64,000 nucleotides of DNA from Natronomonas gomsonensis (GTDB lineage Archaea; Halobacteriota; Halobacteria; Halobacteriales; Haloarculaceae), in the NCBI RefSeq assembly GCF_024300825.1, contig NZ_CP101323.1, positions 868,001-932,000 of the forward strand, read 5' to 3'. How positions within the stretch are numbered: position 1 is the stretch's first letter; the number at the start of each line of letters is the position of its first letter. Below the pieces are notes generated by a model. That model was not told the origin of the DNA and searched no databases. It saw only the letters and a list, made by a program, of their open reading frames with translations. Below, one piece after another: positions 1 to 8,406 of this stretch. A program made the translations under genes and the position numbers.

Positions 1-236
1 CGGGCGCCGGCGTCCATCCAGCCGTGACCGTAGGAGAAGGAGGCCAAGGCGTTGACCAAATCGTCTTCTTCCCGGAAGTGCCGGCCGTCCTCCAGATACG
101 ACCGAGCCATCTCCTCGAACTCCTCGCCGGCCTCGTGTAGGGGCGTCCCCTCTTGGGCGGCGATGTCGGCGGCGTCCAGCGCCGCCGCCAGCAGTTCCTC
201 GTAACGGTTCGTCTTCTCTTCGAGGTCTGCAGCCAT
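1..236 (-). CDS. DUF357 family protein (partial, C-terminus off the window)
   Basis: The ATG at 236 opens a frame that runs off the left edge, giving 78 residues. The visible part is helical and acidic, starting MAADLEEKTNRYEELL and ending in a segment with FSYGHGWMDAG. This pattern is typical of the archaeal DUF357 family, small helical proteins of unknown function; I recognise it from memory. The gene lies 66 bases from the end of the acyl-CoA ligase on the same strand, so it may be read on the same transcript. Family assignment is fairly secure, function is not known. Confidence 0.75.
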   Translation of the reverse strand, partial: MAADLEEKTNRYEELLAAALDAADIAAQEGTPLHEAGEEFEEMARSYLEDGRHFREEDDLVNALASFSYGHGWMDAGA

Positions 237-302
237 ACGGTGGCCGTCGCGGCGAAAGAACAAAAACGGCGAGGTCGAGGGCCGAACGTCGGTACTCGCC
301 AG

Positions 303-1976
303 TTACAACTCCTCGCTTGAGCCGAGGGGGCCGCCGAGACGTTCTTCGACCTCCTCTTCGAGTTTGAACCGCTGGACCTTCTGGGTGGCCGACCGCGGCA
401 GTTCGTCGACGAAGAATATCCGTCGTGGGTGGGCGTACGTCGCGACGTGGTCGAGGCTGAATTCGCGGAGTTCCTCCTCGCTGCGGTCGGCGCCCTCCTC
501 AAGGACGACGAATGCGACCGGCGCTTCGCCTTTGATTTCGTGGGGAGCGCCGACGACGGCGGCCTCAGCTACGTCGGGGTGTTCGTAGAGAGCGTCCTCG
601 ACTTCCGCCGGGTAGATGTTCTCCCCGCCGGCGATTATCATGTCGTCGGCGCGGTCGACCATCCAGAAGTAGCCGTCCTGGTCGACGCGGGCGATGTCCT
701 CGGTGTAGAAGAAGCCCTCGTCGTCGAAGACGGCGGCGGTCTTCTCGGGGCGGTTGTAGTAGCCCTCGAAGACGGTCGCCGACCGAATCGCGATTTCGCC
801 GGTGACCTGCTCCTCATCGGAGAAGTCGATGGCGTCGTCGGGGTTCGGTTCGAGGTCGTCCGTCGAGATGCGTGTCTCGCGGGTGTCGGGGTCGACCAAC
901 TTGATTTCGATGTTCCGCAGCGCCGGGCCGATACAGCCGGCGGATTTCCGGACGCCGCGAGAGGGTTCGACACAGCCGGCCGGGCCTGTCTCGGTCATCC
1001 CCCAGCCTTCGGTCATCGGGACGCCCCACGCCTCCTCGATGGTGCGTCGGGTGTCGTCGGCCAGCGGTGCGGCCGCACAGATGACATCGGTCAGCGACTC
1101 CATGTCGTAGGCGTCGGGGTCCTGTCGGTACACCTGCCACATCATGTTGTACAGCGCGGGGACGCCGGCGAAGTTGGTGACGTCGTTGTCCGAGATGGTC
1201 TGCAGAATCATGTTCGGGTCCGGCCGCGGAATCATGTGCATCTCCGCGCCGTTGTAGAGGTAGGTTCCCTGAATGGCGTTGAGCGCGTAGATGTGGAACA
1301 GCGGCAACACGAGGACGATGCTGTCGTCGGGGTCGATTGGGAGTCCGCCCTTCGCGTAGGATTCGATGGTCGAAAGGAGGTTCTCGTGGGTCAGAAGCAC
1401 CCCTTTCGGCTTGCCGGTCGTGCCGGAAGTGTAGGGTTGGCAGGCCACGTCGTCGAAATCACGGTCAACGGTGTCGAACTCGTCGTCGGCCTCGGCGACG
1501 GCCTGGGAGTAGTTGACGACGCCGTCGTCGCTCACACCGGAGACGTAGACGTTCGAGACGCCAGCGTTACCGGCGAGTTCCGTCGGACCGGTGATACGCC
1601 CGTCTTCGGTGTCCATTCCGCCGGCCAACAGCGGGGAACCAATCATATGGTCTACGTCCGCGTCCTGGAGGACGAACTCCAGGGTGTTCGGGTCCATCCG
1701 GAGGTTCAGCGGAACCGGAATCGCCCCCGCTTTGATGGAACCGAAGTACGACTCGGGGAACTGGTCGGTGTTGGGGATGTAGAGGCCGACGCGGTCGCCC
1801 GGTTCGACGCCGTTGTCGACGAGCACGTTCGCGACGCTGTTGGCCGAGGCCTCCAGTTCGTTGAAGGTGGTCTCCTGACCCATGAACGTGACAGCGGTCT
1901 TCTCGCCGTAACGGTCGGCGGCCATCGAAGGGAGGTCGCCCATATTCCGCAATGGTGCACCGTTATAGTGTTCCAT
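303..1976 (-). CDS. Acyl-CoA synthetase / AMP-dependent long-chain fatty acid-CoA ligase
   Basis: 557 residues, normal length for the ANL adenylating superfamily. It should activate a carboxylic acid with ATP to an acyl-adenylate and transfer it to CoA. The P-loop-like motif YTSGTTGKPKG is at residues 182-192, a GWGMTETGPAG motif lies near residue 325, the hinge region reads DRADDMIIAGGENIYPAEVED, and the C-terminal catalytic lysine sits in the SATQKVQRFKL segment. Substrate chain length cannot be told. A TATA-like TTTAATA on the minus strand about 30 bases upstream supports this ATG with a very short leader. Fatty-acid or aromatic acid activation fits the other acyl-CoA genes in the window. 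Confidence 0.9.
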   Translation of the reverse strand: MEHYNGAPLRNMGDLPSMAADRYGEKTAVTFMGQETTFNELEASANSVANVLVDNGVEPGDRVGLYIPNTDQFPESYFGSIKAGAIPVPLNLRMDPNTLEFVLQDADVDHMIGSPLLAGGMDTEDGRITGPTELAGNAGVSNVYVSGVSDDGVVNYSQAVAEADDEFDTVDRDFDDVACQPYTSGTTGKPKGVLLTHENLLSTIESYAKGGLPIDPDDSIVLVLPLFHIYALNAIQGTYLYNGAEMHMIPRPDPNMILQTISDNDVTNFAGVPALYNMMWQVYRQDPDAYDMESLTDVICAAAPLADDTRRTIEEAWGVPMTEGWGMTETGPAGCVEPSRGVRKSAGCIGPALRNIEIKLVDPDTRETRISTDDLEPNPDDAIDFSDEEQVTGEIAIRSATVFEGYYNRPEKTAAVFDDEGFFYTEDIARVDQDGYFWMVDRADDMIIAGGENIYPAEVEDALYEHPDVAEAAVVGAPHEIKGEAPVAFVVLEEGADRSEEELREFSLDHVATYAHPRRIFFVDELPRSATQKVQRFKLEEEVEERLGGPLGSSEEL

Positions 1977-2004
1977 GGTAGCGTCCGCAACTCCGAAGCA
2001 CGCC

Positions 2005-2011
2005 TATTAAA
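2005..2011 (-). promoter_or_regulatory. TATA box of the acyl-CoA ligase gene
   Basis: TTTAATA on the minus strand, centred about 32 bases upstream of the ATG at 1976. With the usual archaeal spacing of 26-27 bases the transcript would start about five bases before the start codon. Confidence 0.5.
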
Positions 2012-2094
2012 GATACTCCCGGCTAAAATCGGTGGAATCCCGTACCTATCGGGCGTCTTCGGAGTGCCGTGTTCGGACCGCCGTGACGGGCGGG

Positions 2095-2577
2095 TTACAG
2101 CGTTCCCGCGACGTAGCCGACGGCCGCGGTCGCGGCGACGCCCAACACGAGCAGTCCGTAATTGGCTATCGGGTTCGACGCCCGCGCGATACTGACCGAG
2201 AAATCGGTGCCCGACAGCGGCCACAGGAGCGGAACGCCGGCGGGCGTGAGCGCGTCCGCAAGCAGGTGAGAGCCGACGCCGACGATGGCGACGACTGCCC
2301 CGAGTCCGGCCGCCAACACGGGGTCGACGCCGACCCGCTGTCCCACGAGGAACCCCGAACCGCCGAGGGTCGCCGTGACGGCACTCAGGAACAGCAGCGT
2401 GTGGGTGATGCCGCGGTGTTCCAGAAACGGCACGCGGAGGTCGTAGTCGGGGAGCCGCGAGAGTCCGACCGAGCCGATACAGCCGGCGATGGCGACACCG
2501 GGGTCGACCGACAGCAACAGGAACCCGACGGGCGCGTAGACAAGCAGTGCAGCGCCGTAGTGCCCCGTTTTGTACAT
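2095..2577 (-). CDS. Membrane-bound metal-dependent hydrolase (YdjM/DUF457 family)
   Basis: 160 residues from the ATG at 2577. The frame stays open upstream, but the family begins at MYKTGHYGAALL. Four hydrophobic membrane segments are visible. Candidate metal ligands typical of the family are the early His of TGHYG, the DYDLRVPFLEHRGITHTLLF stretch with Asp and three His, and GVGSHLLADALTPAG. These small membrane proteins are annotated as LexA-binding or metal-dependent hydrolases, but their real substrate is not established. It is transcribed towards the ligase gene. Confidence 0.8.
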   Translation of the reverse strand: MYKTGHYGAALLVYAPVGFLLLSVDPGVAIAGCIGSVGLSRLPDYDLRVPFLEHRGITHTLLFLSAVTATLGGSGFLVGQRVGVDPVLAAGLGAVVAIVGVGSHLLADALTPAGVPLLWPLSGTDFSVSIARASNPIANYGLLVLGVAATAAVGYVAGTL

Positions 2578-2636
2578 ACCCCCCGTTCGGCGCCGGGAGG
2601 GAAGAACCTGTATATCGGCCGCCCCACGAGAGGGGT

Positions 2637-2765
2637 ATGGCACTCGATGTTTTCGGTCCGTTTCTGATTCCCGCCGGCCTGTTTTTTCTCGGCGTCGTCT
2701 TCTACGGCGTCGTCGTGCTGTTGGGACGGCTCCGCGACGATGACGACTACCGCACCGACGAGTAA
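2637..2765 (+). CDS. Small single-span membrane protein (hypothetical)
   Basis: 42 residues, divergent from the DUF457 gene. It starts MALDVFGPFL, has one strongly hydrophobic span (FLIPAGLFFLGVVFYGVVVLL) and a short acidic tail RDDDDYRTDE. Acidic cytoplasmic tails on tiny membrane proteins are common in haloarchaea. No function can be assigned. The short length lowers confidence, but codon use and the clear span favour a real gene. Confidence 0.6.
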   Translation: MALDVFGPFLIPAGLFFLGVVFYGVVVLLGRLRDDDDYRTDE

Positions 2766-2816
2766 ACCCATCGACATCGGGGGATCAGTTTTACCGACGG
2801 GAGACGAGTGACAACT

Positions 2817-3383
2817 ATGGGCGACGATGCGATGGGCCGGTTTCCGGTCCCCGACCACAAGGAGTTACCGGAAGACATCCGCGAGCGAATCGAAGAAGAG
2901 ACCGAACAGGCCGGTTTCACGCCGAACGTCTTCGAGGGCTTCGCCTACAAGCCGAGTCACTTCCGGGCGTTCTTCGCATATCACGACGCGCTGACCGAGG
3001 ACACGCCGCTGGAACGCGAAGAGATAGAGATGCTCATCGTCACCGTCTCGGGCGTCAACGACTGTCTGTACTGCGTCGTCGGCCACGGGGCCCTGCTTCG
3101 CATCTTTGCCAGCGCGCCGAAACTCGCCGACCAACTGGCGACGAACCACCGCACCGCCGACCTCTCGGAACAGCACCGCGAGATGCTCGACTTCGCGGTG
3201 AAACTGACCGAGGAACCAGGACGCGTCGACGACGACGACATCGAAGCGCTCCGGGACGTCGGGTTCTCCCAAGAGGAGATTTGGGACATCGGCAGCGTCG
3301 TCTCGGTGTTCAACCTCTCGAACCGGATGGCGACGTTCGCCGACATGCGCCCCAACGACGAATTCTACGGGATGGGTCGCTGA
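2817..3383 (+). CDS. Peroxidase-related protein, carboxymuconolactone decarboxylase/AhpD fold
   Basis: 188 residues from the ATG at 2817; a GTG three codons earlier at 2808 is an alternative. The AhpD core motif is present: DCLYCVVGHG contains the redox-type Cys-x-x-Cys and a downstream His. Family members are small helical proteins of the alkylhydroperoxidase-like group, thought to reduce peroxides through the Cys pair. The whole protein resembles the uncharacterised peroxidase-related enzyme subfamily, in which the physiological substrate is unknown. It stands alone between short intergenic gaps. Confidence 0.82.
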   Translation: MGDDAMGRFPVPDHKELPEDIRERIEEETEQAGFTPNVFEGFAYKPSHFRAFFAYHDALTEDTPLEREEIEMLIVTVSGVNDCLYCVVGHGALLRIFASAPKLADQLATNHRTADLSEQHREMLDFAVKLTEEPGRVDDDDIEALRDVGFSQEEIWDIGSVVSVFNLSNRMATFADMRPNDEFYGMGR

Positions 3384-3433
3384 CGGCACCGAAGCGCGGG
3401 GTTCATACTCCCGGCCCCGTTACGCCGAGGTAG

Positions 3434-4285
3434 ATGCGCGTCGAGACGCTGGGAGACGGCGACCCCGAAGTTGCTATCGTCGGTGGAATACACGGCGACG
3501 AGCCGTGCGGCCCGAACGCCGTCGATGACCTCCTCGAAGCCGACCTCGAAATCCAGCGACCGGTGAAACTCATCGTCGCAAACGAAGAGGCGCTCGAAGA
3601 GGGCGTCCGCTACCTCGAAGAGGACCTCAACCGCGCCTTCCCCGGCGACCCCGACGCCGACACCCACGAAGGGCGACTGGCACACGAACTACTACGGGAG
3701 ATTCGCGGCTGTGACATCCTTTCGCTGCACTCGACGCAATCGTACGCCGCCCCCTTCGCACTCGTCGACGAGATGGACGGCTACGCCCGGTCGGTGTGTC
3801 CGTACCTCTCCGTCGAGGCCGTCGTCGAAACCGCCGGCTACAGCACCGGCCGGCTCATCGCCTACCCGAACGTCGTCGAGTTAGAGTGTGGCATCCAGCG
3901 GTCGGCGGCCGCCACCGAGAACGCCAAACAACTCGCCCGGGAGTTCCTCGTCGCGACGGGCGTCCTCTCGGGAGAGACCGGAAACGGCCGACACCACCCG
4001 CTTCCGGTGTTCAGACTGGAACGGCAGATTCCGAAACCCGCCGGCGAACGCTACGAGGTGTTCGTCGAGAACTTCGAGCGCGTCGCGGAGGACGAGGCAA
4101 TCGCCGCCGTCGACGGCGAGGAGCTGTTCTCCGAGACGCCGTTTTACCCCATTCTCCTGTCGGCCTACGGCTACGAGAACGAGTTCGGCTACGCCGGCGA
4201 CCTAGTGGGTCGACTCGACGGCGACGAACCCGCGGTTCCGGCCCGAGAGAGCGCCTCGGCCCGCGCCGACGGCCGGAACCGGTAG
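3434..4285 (+). CDS. Succinylglutamate desuccinylase/aspartoacylase family zinc deacylase
   Basis: 283 residues. The M14-like zinc site is visible: His20 and Glu23 in GGIHGDEPCG and His99 in LSLHSTQS, with the substrate-carboxylate arginine in DLNRAFPG near residue 67. The family removes acyl groups from amino acids such as N-succinylglutamate or N-acetylaspartate; the substrate here is unknown. The C-terminal part lacks the lipoyl-like domain seen in the second member of this family at 42.2 kb. It ends exactly where the convergent SDR gene ends, with no spacer. Confidence 0.82.
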   Translation: MRVETLGDGDPEVAIVGGIHGDEPCGPNAVDDLLEADLEIQRPVKLIVANEEALEEGVRYLEEDLNRAFPGDPDADTHEGRLAHELLREIRGCDILSLHSTQSYAAPFALVDEMDGYARSVCPYLSVEAVVETAGYSTGRLIAYPNVVELECGIQRSAAATENAKQLAREFLVATGVLSGETGNGRHHPLPVFRLERQIPKPAGERYEVFVENFERVAEDEAIAAVDGEELFSETPFYPILLSAYGYENEFGYAGDLVGRLDGDEPAVPARESASARADGRNR

Positions 4286-5056
4286 CTAGTACCACGTCCC
4301 GCCGGCGTCGACGGCGATTTCCTGTGCGGTCACCTTCCGAGCGTTCGGCCCCGCGAGGTAGGCCACCTGTTCGGCCACGTCTGATTTCGGAATGTAGAAC
4401 TCCGGCAGTGCGAAGTCGTCGGGGCCGATGCTCGCCGGTTCGGCGTTCTCGACGGAGGCGAGTTCGGCCTGTTTTGCGACGACTTCCTCGATGCGGTCGC
4501 CCTCGACTGGTCCCGGGAGGACGCTGTTTACCGTCACGTCGTCGCGGCCGAGTTCGTAGGCGAGCGTCCGTGTCAGTCCGATGAGGCCCATCTTCGAGGC
4601 GGCGTACGGCGAGCGGTTCGGGTACGGCCGCTTTCCGCCGATAGAGGCGATGTTGACGACGCTTCCCTGCTTGCTGTCGCGGAGATGCGGTGCGGCGTGT
4701 TTCACACAACTCAGCGCGCCGGCGACGTTGACCGCCTGTACATCGAGGAACTCCTCGGTGTCGACGCGGTCGAAGGGTTCGACCGGGCCGGCGACGCCGG
4801 CATTGTTGACCACGCAATCGAGGCCGCCGAACCGCTCGACGGTCGCCTCGATTGCGGCTTCGACGCTGTCTTCCTCGGTTACGTCGCACTCCACAGCCAG
4901 CGCCTGTTCCTCGCCGATGGTCTCGGCGGTTTCGTAGATGCCGTCGCTCCGTGCGGCGACGGCGACGTTCGCGCCGCAGTCGGCGAACGTTTCGGCGATT
5001 TCGCGTCCAATTCCCCCGCTTGCACCCGTGACAAAGGCAGTGACGTTCGATAGCAC
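4286..5056 (-). CDS. SDR family oxidoreductase
   Basis: Classical short-chain dehydrogenase of 256 residues from the GTG at 5056; a TTG at 5083 would add nine residues that do not look family-like. The NAD(P)-binding motif TGASGGIG is at residues 10-17, NNAG at 84-87, and the catalytic Ser138/Tyr151/Lys155 set lies in the NIASIGG and YAASK segments. The C-terminus ends GGTWY, as in 3-oxoacyl-ACP-reductase-like members. Substrate is unknown. It follows the UPF0179 gene by about 37 bases on the same strand. Confidence 0.87.
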   Translation of the reverse strand: MLSNVTAFVTGASGGIGREIAETFADCGANVAVAARSDGIYETAETIGEEQALAVECDVTEEDSVEAAIEATVERFGGLDCVVNNAGVAGPVEPFDRVDTEEFLDVQAVNVAGALSCVKHAAPHLRDSKQGSVVNIASIGGKRPYPNRSPYAASKMGLIGLTRTLAYELGRDDVTVNSVLPGPVEGDRIEEVVAKQAELASVENAEPASIGPDDFALPEFYIPKSDVAEQVAYLAGPNARKVTAQEIAVDAGGTWY

Positions 5057-5093
5057 ACGGCGGCACGCGGCGCCGTCGAACAAAAACGTTCGG

Positions 5094-5540
5094 CTACTCC
5101 TCGTCGGCGGCGAACTCCACGAGGGTCAACTCGCGGTCGAGCATGCAGTAGTCGTGGGGCGGGTCCCCGACGACTTCGGTAATCTGGTACTCCTCGTCGA
5201 ACTCCGCGCCGGCGGGTTCACAGAACTCGTGGCTCGGACATTCGGTGTATGGGCAGGGGCCGGCGAGTTCGGCCTTGCTGCCGGCGTAGGCGGCGTTCGT
5301 GGGGACGTTCGCCAACACAGGCGCCGGTTCGACCTCGACGGCGGTGACGCCGGTGTCGTGGACGGCACACTCAAGCGTCCCCGAATCCCGGACGCCGGTC
5401 ACGCGGTAGCGGCGCCCCTCGGTGAGGTTGAGACACTGCTCGCGGTAGGGACAGCCCTCACAGGCTGTGGATTCGCCGCCGTAGACGAACTCGGTGCCCA
5501 CCTCCGCGAGCCGTTCGCCGATGAGCGTGACCTTCGACAT
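5094..5540 (-). CDS. UPF0179 family protein
   Basis: 148 residues starting MSKVTLIGERLAEVG, the typical start of the archaeal UPF0179 family. It carries two cysteine clusters: CEGCPYREQC with a following Cys, and CPYTECPSHEFC. These look like metal-binding or Fe-S sites. The family is conserved in euryarchaea without a known function. It lies between a conserved haloarchaeal protein and an SDR gene on the same strand. Confidence 0.88.
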   Translation of the reverse strand: MSKVTLIGERLAEVGTEFVYGGESTACEGCPYREQCLNLTEGRRYRVTGVRDSGTLECAVHDTGVTAVEVEPAPVLANVPTNAAYAGSKAELAGPCPYTECPSHEFCEPAGAEFDEEYQITEVVGDPPHDYCMLDRELTLVEFAADEE

Positions 5541-5581
5541 GTGTCGTCCTTTCCCCGGTGACGTGTTAAGGCCGTCGGCGG

Positions 5582-5974
5582 CTACGTATCGCGTCCGGTC
5601 AACTCGTCGAGTTTCTCGAAGTACCGCTCCCGCGGCACCTGATACAGTCCCCGGTAGTCGATGTCGCCGTCGGCGAACCGATGGGTCAGTTCGACGGCGC
5701 CGTCCAGCGCCGCCGAGCGGGTGTCGTAGGCGTCGGGGTCGCGGTTCACCTCGGGTTCCAGATACAGCGTCACCATCCACGGCGCGTTCGGCGGGAGGTT
5801 GCGGTTGCCCTCCGGCCGGCGGTTCCGTCGACCGCGCGTAACGTAGACCGTCGGCAGACACGCTGCGGGGAACTCGCTGCCATTGAACACGTCGGGGCGG
5901 TAGGCGAGGATGACCCGAGCGTCCTCGGCGTTCCACACCTGCCAGCCGTCGCCGAGCGCCGCCTCCTCGAGCAT
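5582..5974 (-). CDS. Conserved haloarchaeal protein (DUF5820-like)
   Basis: 130 residues from the ATG at 5974. The frame is open further upstream, but MLEEAALGDGWQVWN is the expected start, and a palindromic TATA-like sequence (GGTTTATAAACC, about 6009-6020) lies at the right distance. The protein is soluble with no membrane segment, and the central part has the motif PPNAPWMVTLYLEP. I match it from memory to DUF5820, a haloarchaea-only family of unknown function. Likely first gene of a unit with the UPF0179 and SDR genes. Confidence 0.7.
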   Translation of the reverse strand: MLEEAALGDGWQVWNAEDARVILAYRPDVFNGSEFPAACLPTVYVTRGRRNRRPEGNRNLPPNAPWMVTLYLEPEVNRDPDAYDTRSAALDGAVELTHRFADGDIDYRGLYQVPRERYFEKLDELTGRDT

Positions 5975-6150
5975 ACCGTCACTTCGAACTCGGCCCCTAT
6001 CAGCCCCTCGGTTTATAAACCGCGTCAGTCGCTCGTCTGACGAAGGGTGAATCGAATCCAAGGATTCCGGTGTCTGTTGCTGGTTTTACGGCGCCGGTTC
6101 GACCGTGTCGTGTGTCAACTCCAGACAAGATTTATGTGTTAGCAGCACTC

Positions 6151-6159
6151 ATATATAAG
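6151..6159 (+). promoter_or_regulatory. TATA box of the prkA-prkA-yeaH-spoVR operon
   Basis: ATATATAAG, the only strong TATA match in the 356-base gap 5975-6330. It predicts a transcript start near 6181. That leaves about 150 bases of leader before the first kinase gene, long for a haloarchaeon, and places the start four bases before a small open frame at 6185. Confidence 0.5.
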
Positions 6160-6184
6160 ATAGTATCGGTGGCGCCGTCGCCAC

Positions 6185-6334
6185 ATGCCGCTCCGACCGT
6201 GTCGTTGTGCTCCGAGGCCGCCGACCGGAATCGGGTCGTGGTATGTGGTGACGTACCGAGCCATCGAGACGACGGCCAGACGGCCAGCCCGGCCCCGCCG
6301 GGTGGGATGCGTGAGCGTCCCCGTGATAGAATGA
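6185..6334 (+). CDS. Possible leader ORF upstream of prkA
   Basis: A 49-codon frame begins with ATG four bases after the predicted transcript start and ends with TGA that overlaps the kinase ATG in an ATGA arrangement. The peptide is basic and rich in Arg and Pro (starts MPLRPCRCAPRPP), unlike the acidic proteins of this genome, so it is probably not a stable protein. It could act as a leader whose translation couples to prkA, or it could be chance in G+C-rich DNA. Evidence is positional only. Confidence 0.25.
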   Translation: MPLRPCRCAPRPPTGIGSWYVVTYRAIETTARRPARPRRVGCVSVPVIE

Positions 6335-8406
6335 GCGATATGGAAACACTCGAGGAACTCAGCAAGGAGTACAGAAGCTCGATTCCATCGGACCTCCGCG
6401 AGACGCGGTCGTTCGACTGGTATCTCGAAGAACTGTACGACAGCCCGAAAATCGCCCGCAACGCCCACCAGCGGGTCGCGGACATGTTCGACTACTACGG
6501 CACGTCGTACGACGAGGACGCCGGCGTCGTCGAGTACGAACTCGCCTCCGAGGACCCGCTCGGTAACGGCGAGAACACCTTCTACGGCCGCGTCATTCAC
6601 GAGGCCATCCACGAGTTCGTCAACAAGGTGAAATCGGGGGCCCGCGGACTCGGGCCGGAGAAACGCATCAAACTGCTGCTCGGCCCCGTCGGCTCCGGGA
6701 AGTCCGACTTCGACCGACAGGTCCGACAGTACTACGAGGACTACACCACCCGCGAGGAGGGGCGGCTGTACACCTTCCGGTGGACCGGGCTCTGTGACGT
6801 ACTCAGAGACCAAGACCCCGCAGACGACGTGGTTCGCTCGCCGATGAATCAGGACCCGGTCGTGTTGCTCCCGCTGGAACAGCGCGAGGGCGTCATCGAG
6901 GACGTAAACGACAGACTCGACGCACCCTACACCATCCGCAACGAGCAGGCGCTGGACCCGGCGAGCGAGTTCTACATGGACAAACTGCTGGAGTACTACG
7001 ACGACGACCTCCAGTCGGTGTTGGAGAACCACATCGAAATCGTCCGTCTCATCGCCGACGAGAACAAACGGCAGGCCATCGAGACGTTCGAACCGAAAGA
7101 CAAGAAGAACCAGGACGAAACCGAGTTGACCGGGGACGTCAACTACTCGAAAATCGCCGTCTACGGCGAGTCCGACCCCCGTGCCTTCGACTACTCGGGG
7201 GCGTTCTGTAACGCCAACCGCGGCATCTTCTCCGGGGAGGAGTTGCTCAAACTCCAGCGGGAGTTCCTCTATGATTTCCTGCACGCCACACAGGAACAGA
7301 CCATCAAGCCGAAGAACAACCCCCGAATCGACATCGACCAGGTCATCGTCGGTCGGACGAACATGCCCGAGTACCGCGACAAGAAGGGCGACGAGAAGAT
7401 GGAGGCGTTCAACGACCGGACGAAGCGAATCGACTTCCCCTACGTCCTCCAGTACGAGGAGGAGGCGAAAATCTACCGCAAGATGCTGAAGAACGCCGAC
7501 GTGCCCGATATGCACGTCGAGCCACACACCTTGGAGATGGCGGGGTTGTTCGGCGTCCTCACCCGCATCGAGGAACCCGACGGCGGCACCGTCTCGGTCG
7601 TCCAGAAGGCGAAAGCCTACAACGGCGAAATCGACGAAGCCGAGGACATCGACGTGAAGAAACTGCGGGACGAGGCCGAAAACGTCGCCGACATCGGCGA
7701 GGGGATGGACGGCGTCTCGCCGCGGTTCATCGGCGACGAAATCGCCGAGGCGCTGATGGACTCGATGCACAGAAATCGGATGTTCCTCTCGCCGTTGACG
7801 ACGTTCAACCACTTAGAGGAGAACCTCGAAAACCACGGCTCCATCCCTGCGGAGAACTTCGAGACCTACTACCGCTATCTCGAAGTGGTGCGCGAGGAGT
7901 ACAAAGAACGCGCCATCGAGGACGTCCGACACGCCCTGGCCTACGACTTAGACGAAATCCAGCGGCAGGGCGAGAAGTACATGGACCACGTGATGGCCTA
8001 CATCGACGACGACACCGTCGAAGACGAAATCACGGGCCGTGAGCAGGAACCAGACGAGAAGTTCCTGCGGGACGTCGAGGAGAAACTCAACGTCCCCGAG
8101 GACCGCAAGGACGACTTCCGACAGGAAGTCTCCAACTGGGTCTCCCGGCGCGCCCGTGAGGGTGACACGTTCAATCCGCAGGACAACGACCGCCTCCGCC
8201 GTGCGCTGGAGCGAAAACTCTGGGAGGACAAGAAACACAACATCAACTTCTCGGCGCTGGTCTCCAGCGGCGACTTAGACGACGAGGAGCGCAACGCCTG
8301 GGTCGACGCCCTCGAAGAACAGGGGTACAGCACCGAGGGCGCAAAGGAAGTCCTCGAGTTCGCCGGCGCGGAGGTGGCCAAAGCCGAGATGGAAGGCGAG
8401 GAATGA
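6331..8406 (+). CDS. prkA: PrkA family serine protein kinase (first copy)
   Basis: About 691 residues from the ATG at 6331; ATGs at 6307 and 6340 are alternatives. The N-terminal half is the PrkA AAA-type domain with Walker A GPVGSGKS near residue 118. The C-terminal half is the helical PrkA kinase-like region. Bacterial PrkA/YeaG proteins phosphorylate proteins in starvation and stress responses, though part of the family may act mainly as ATPase or protease. It overlaps the next kinase gene by four bases, opening a four-gene operon with a YeaH-type and a SpoVR protein, the same association seen in many bacteria. Confidence 0.9.
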   Translation: MSDMETLEELSKEYRSSIPSDLRETRSFDWYLEELYDSPKIARNAHQRVADMFDYYGTSYDEDAGVVEYELASEDPLGNGENTFYGRVIHEAIHEFVNKVKSGARGLGPEKRIKLLLGPVGSGKSDFDRQVRQYYEDYTTREEGRLYTFRWTGLCDVLRDQDPADDVVRSPMNQDPVVLLPLEQREGVIEDVNDRLDAPYTIRNEQALDPASEFYMDKLLEYYDDDLQSVLENHIEIVRLIADENKRQAIETFEPKDKKNQDETELTGDVNYSKIAVYGESDPRAFDYSGAFCNANRGIFSGEELLKLQREFLYDFLHATQEQTIKPKNNPRIDIDQVIVGRTNMPEYRDKKGDEKMEAFNDRTKRIDFPYVLQYEEEAKIYRKMLKNADVPDMHVEPHTLEMAGLFGVLTRIEEPDGGTVSVVQKAKAYNGEIDEAEDIDVKKLRDEAENVADIGEGMDGVSPRFIGDEIAEALMDSMHRNRMFLSPLTTFNHLEENLENHGSIPAENFETYYRYLEVVREEYKERAIEDVRHALAYDLDEIQRQGEKYMDHVMAYIDDDTVEDEITGREQEPDEKFLRDVEEKLNVPEDRKDDFRQEVSNWVSRRAREGDTFNPQDNDRLRRALERKLWEDKKHNINFSALVSSGDLDDEERNAWVDALEEQGYSTEGAKEVLEFAGAEVAKAEMEGEE

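Noticed and set aside
429-2195. A 588-codon open frame on the plus strand opposite the acyl-CoA ligase
   Set aside because: It mirrors the ligase codons and has no start signal or recognisable domain. Long antisense frames are expected in G+C-rich DNA. The same holds for the long antisense frames over prkA (6139-7812), sdhA and the other dehydrogenases.
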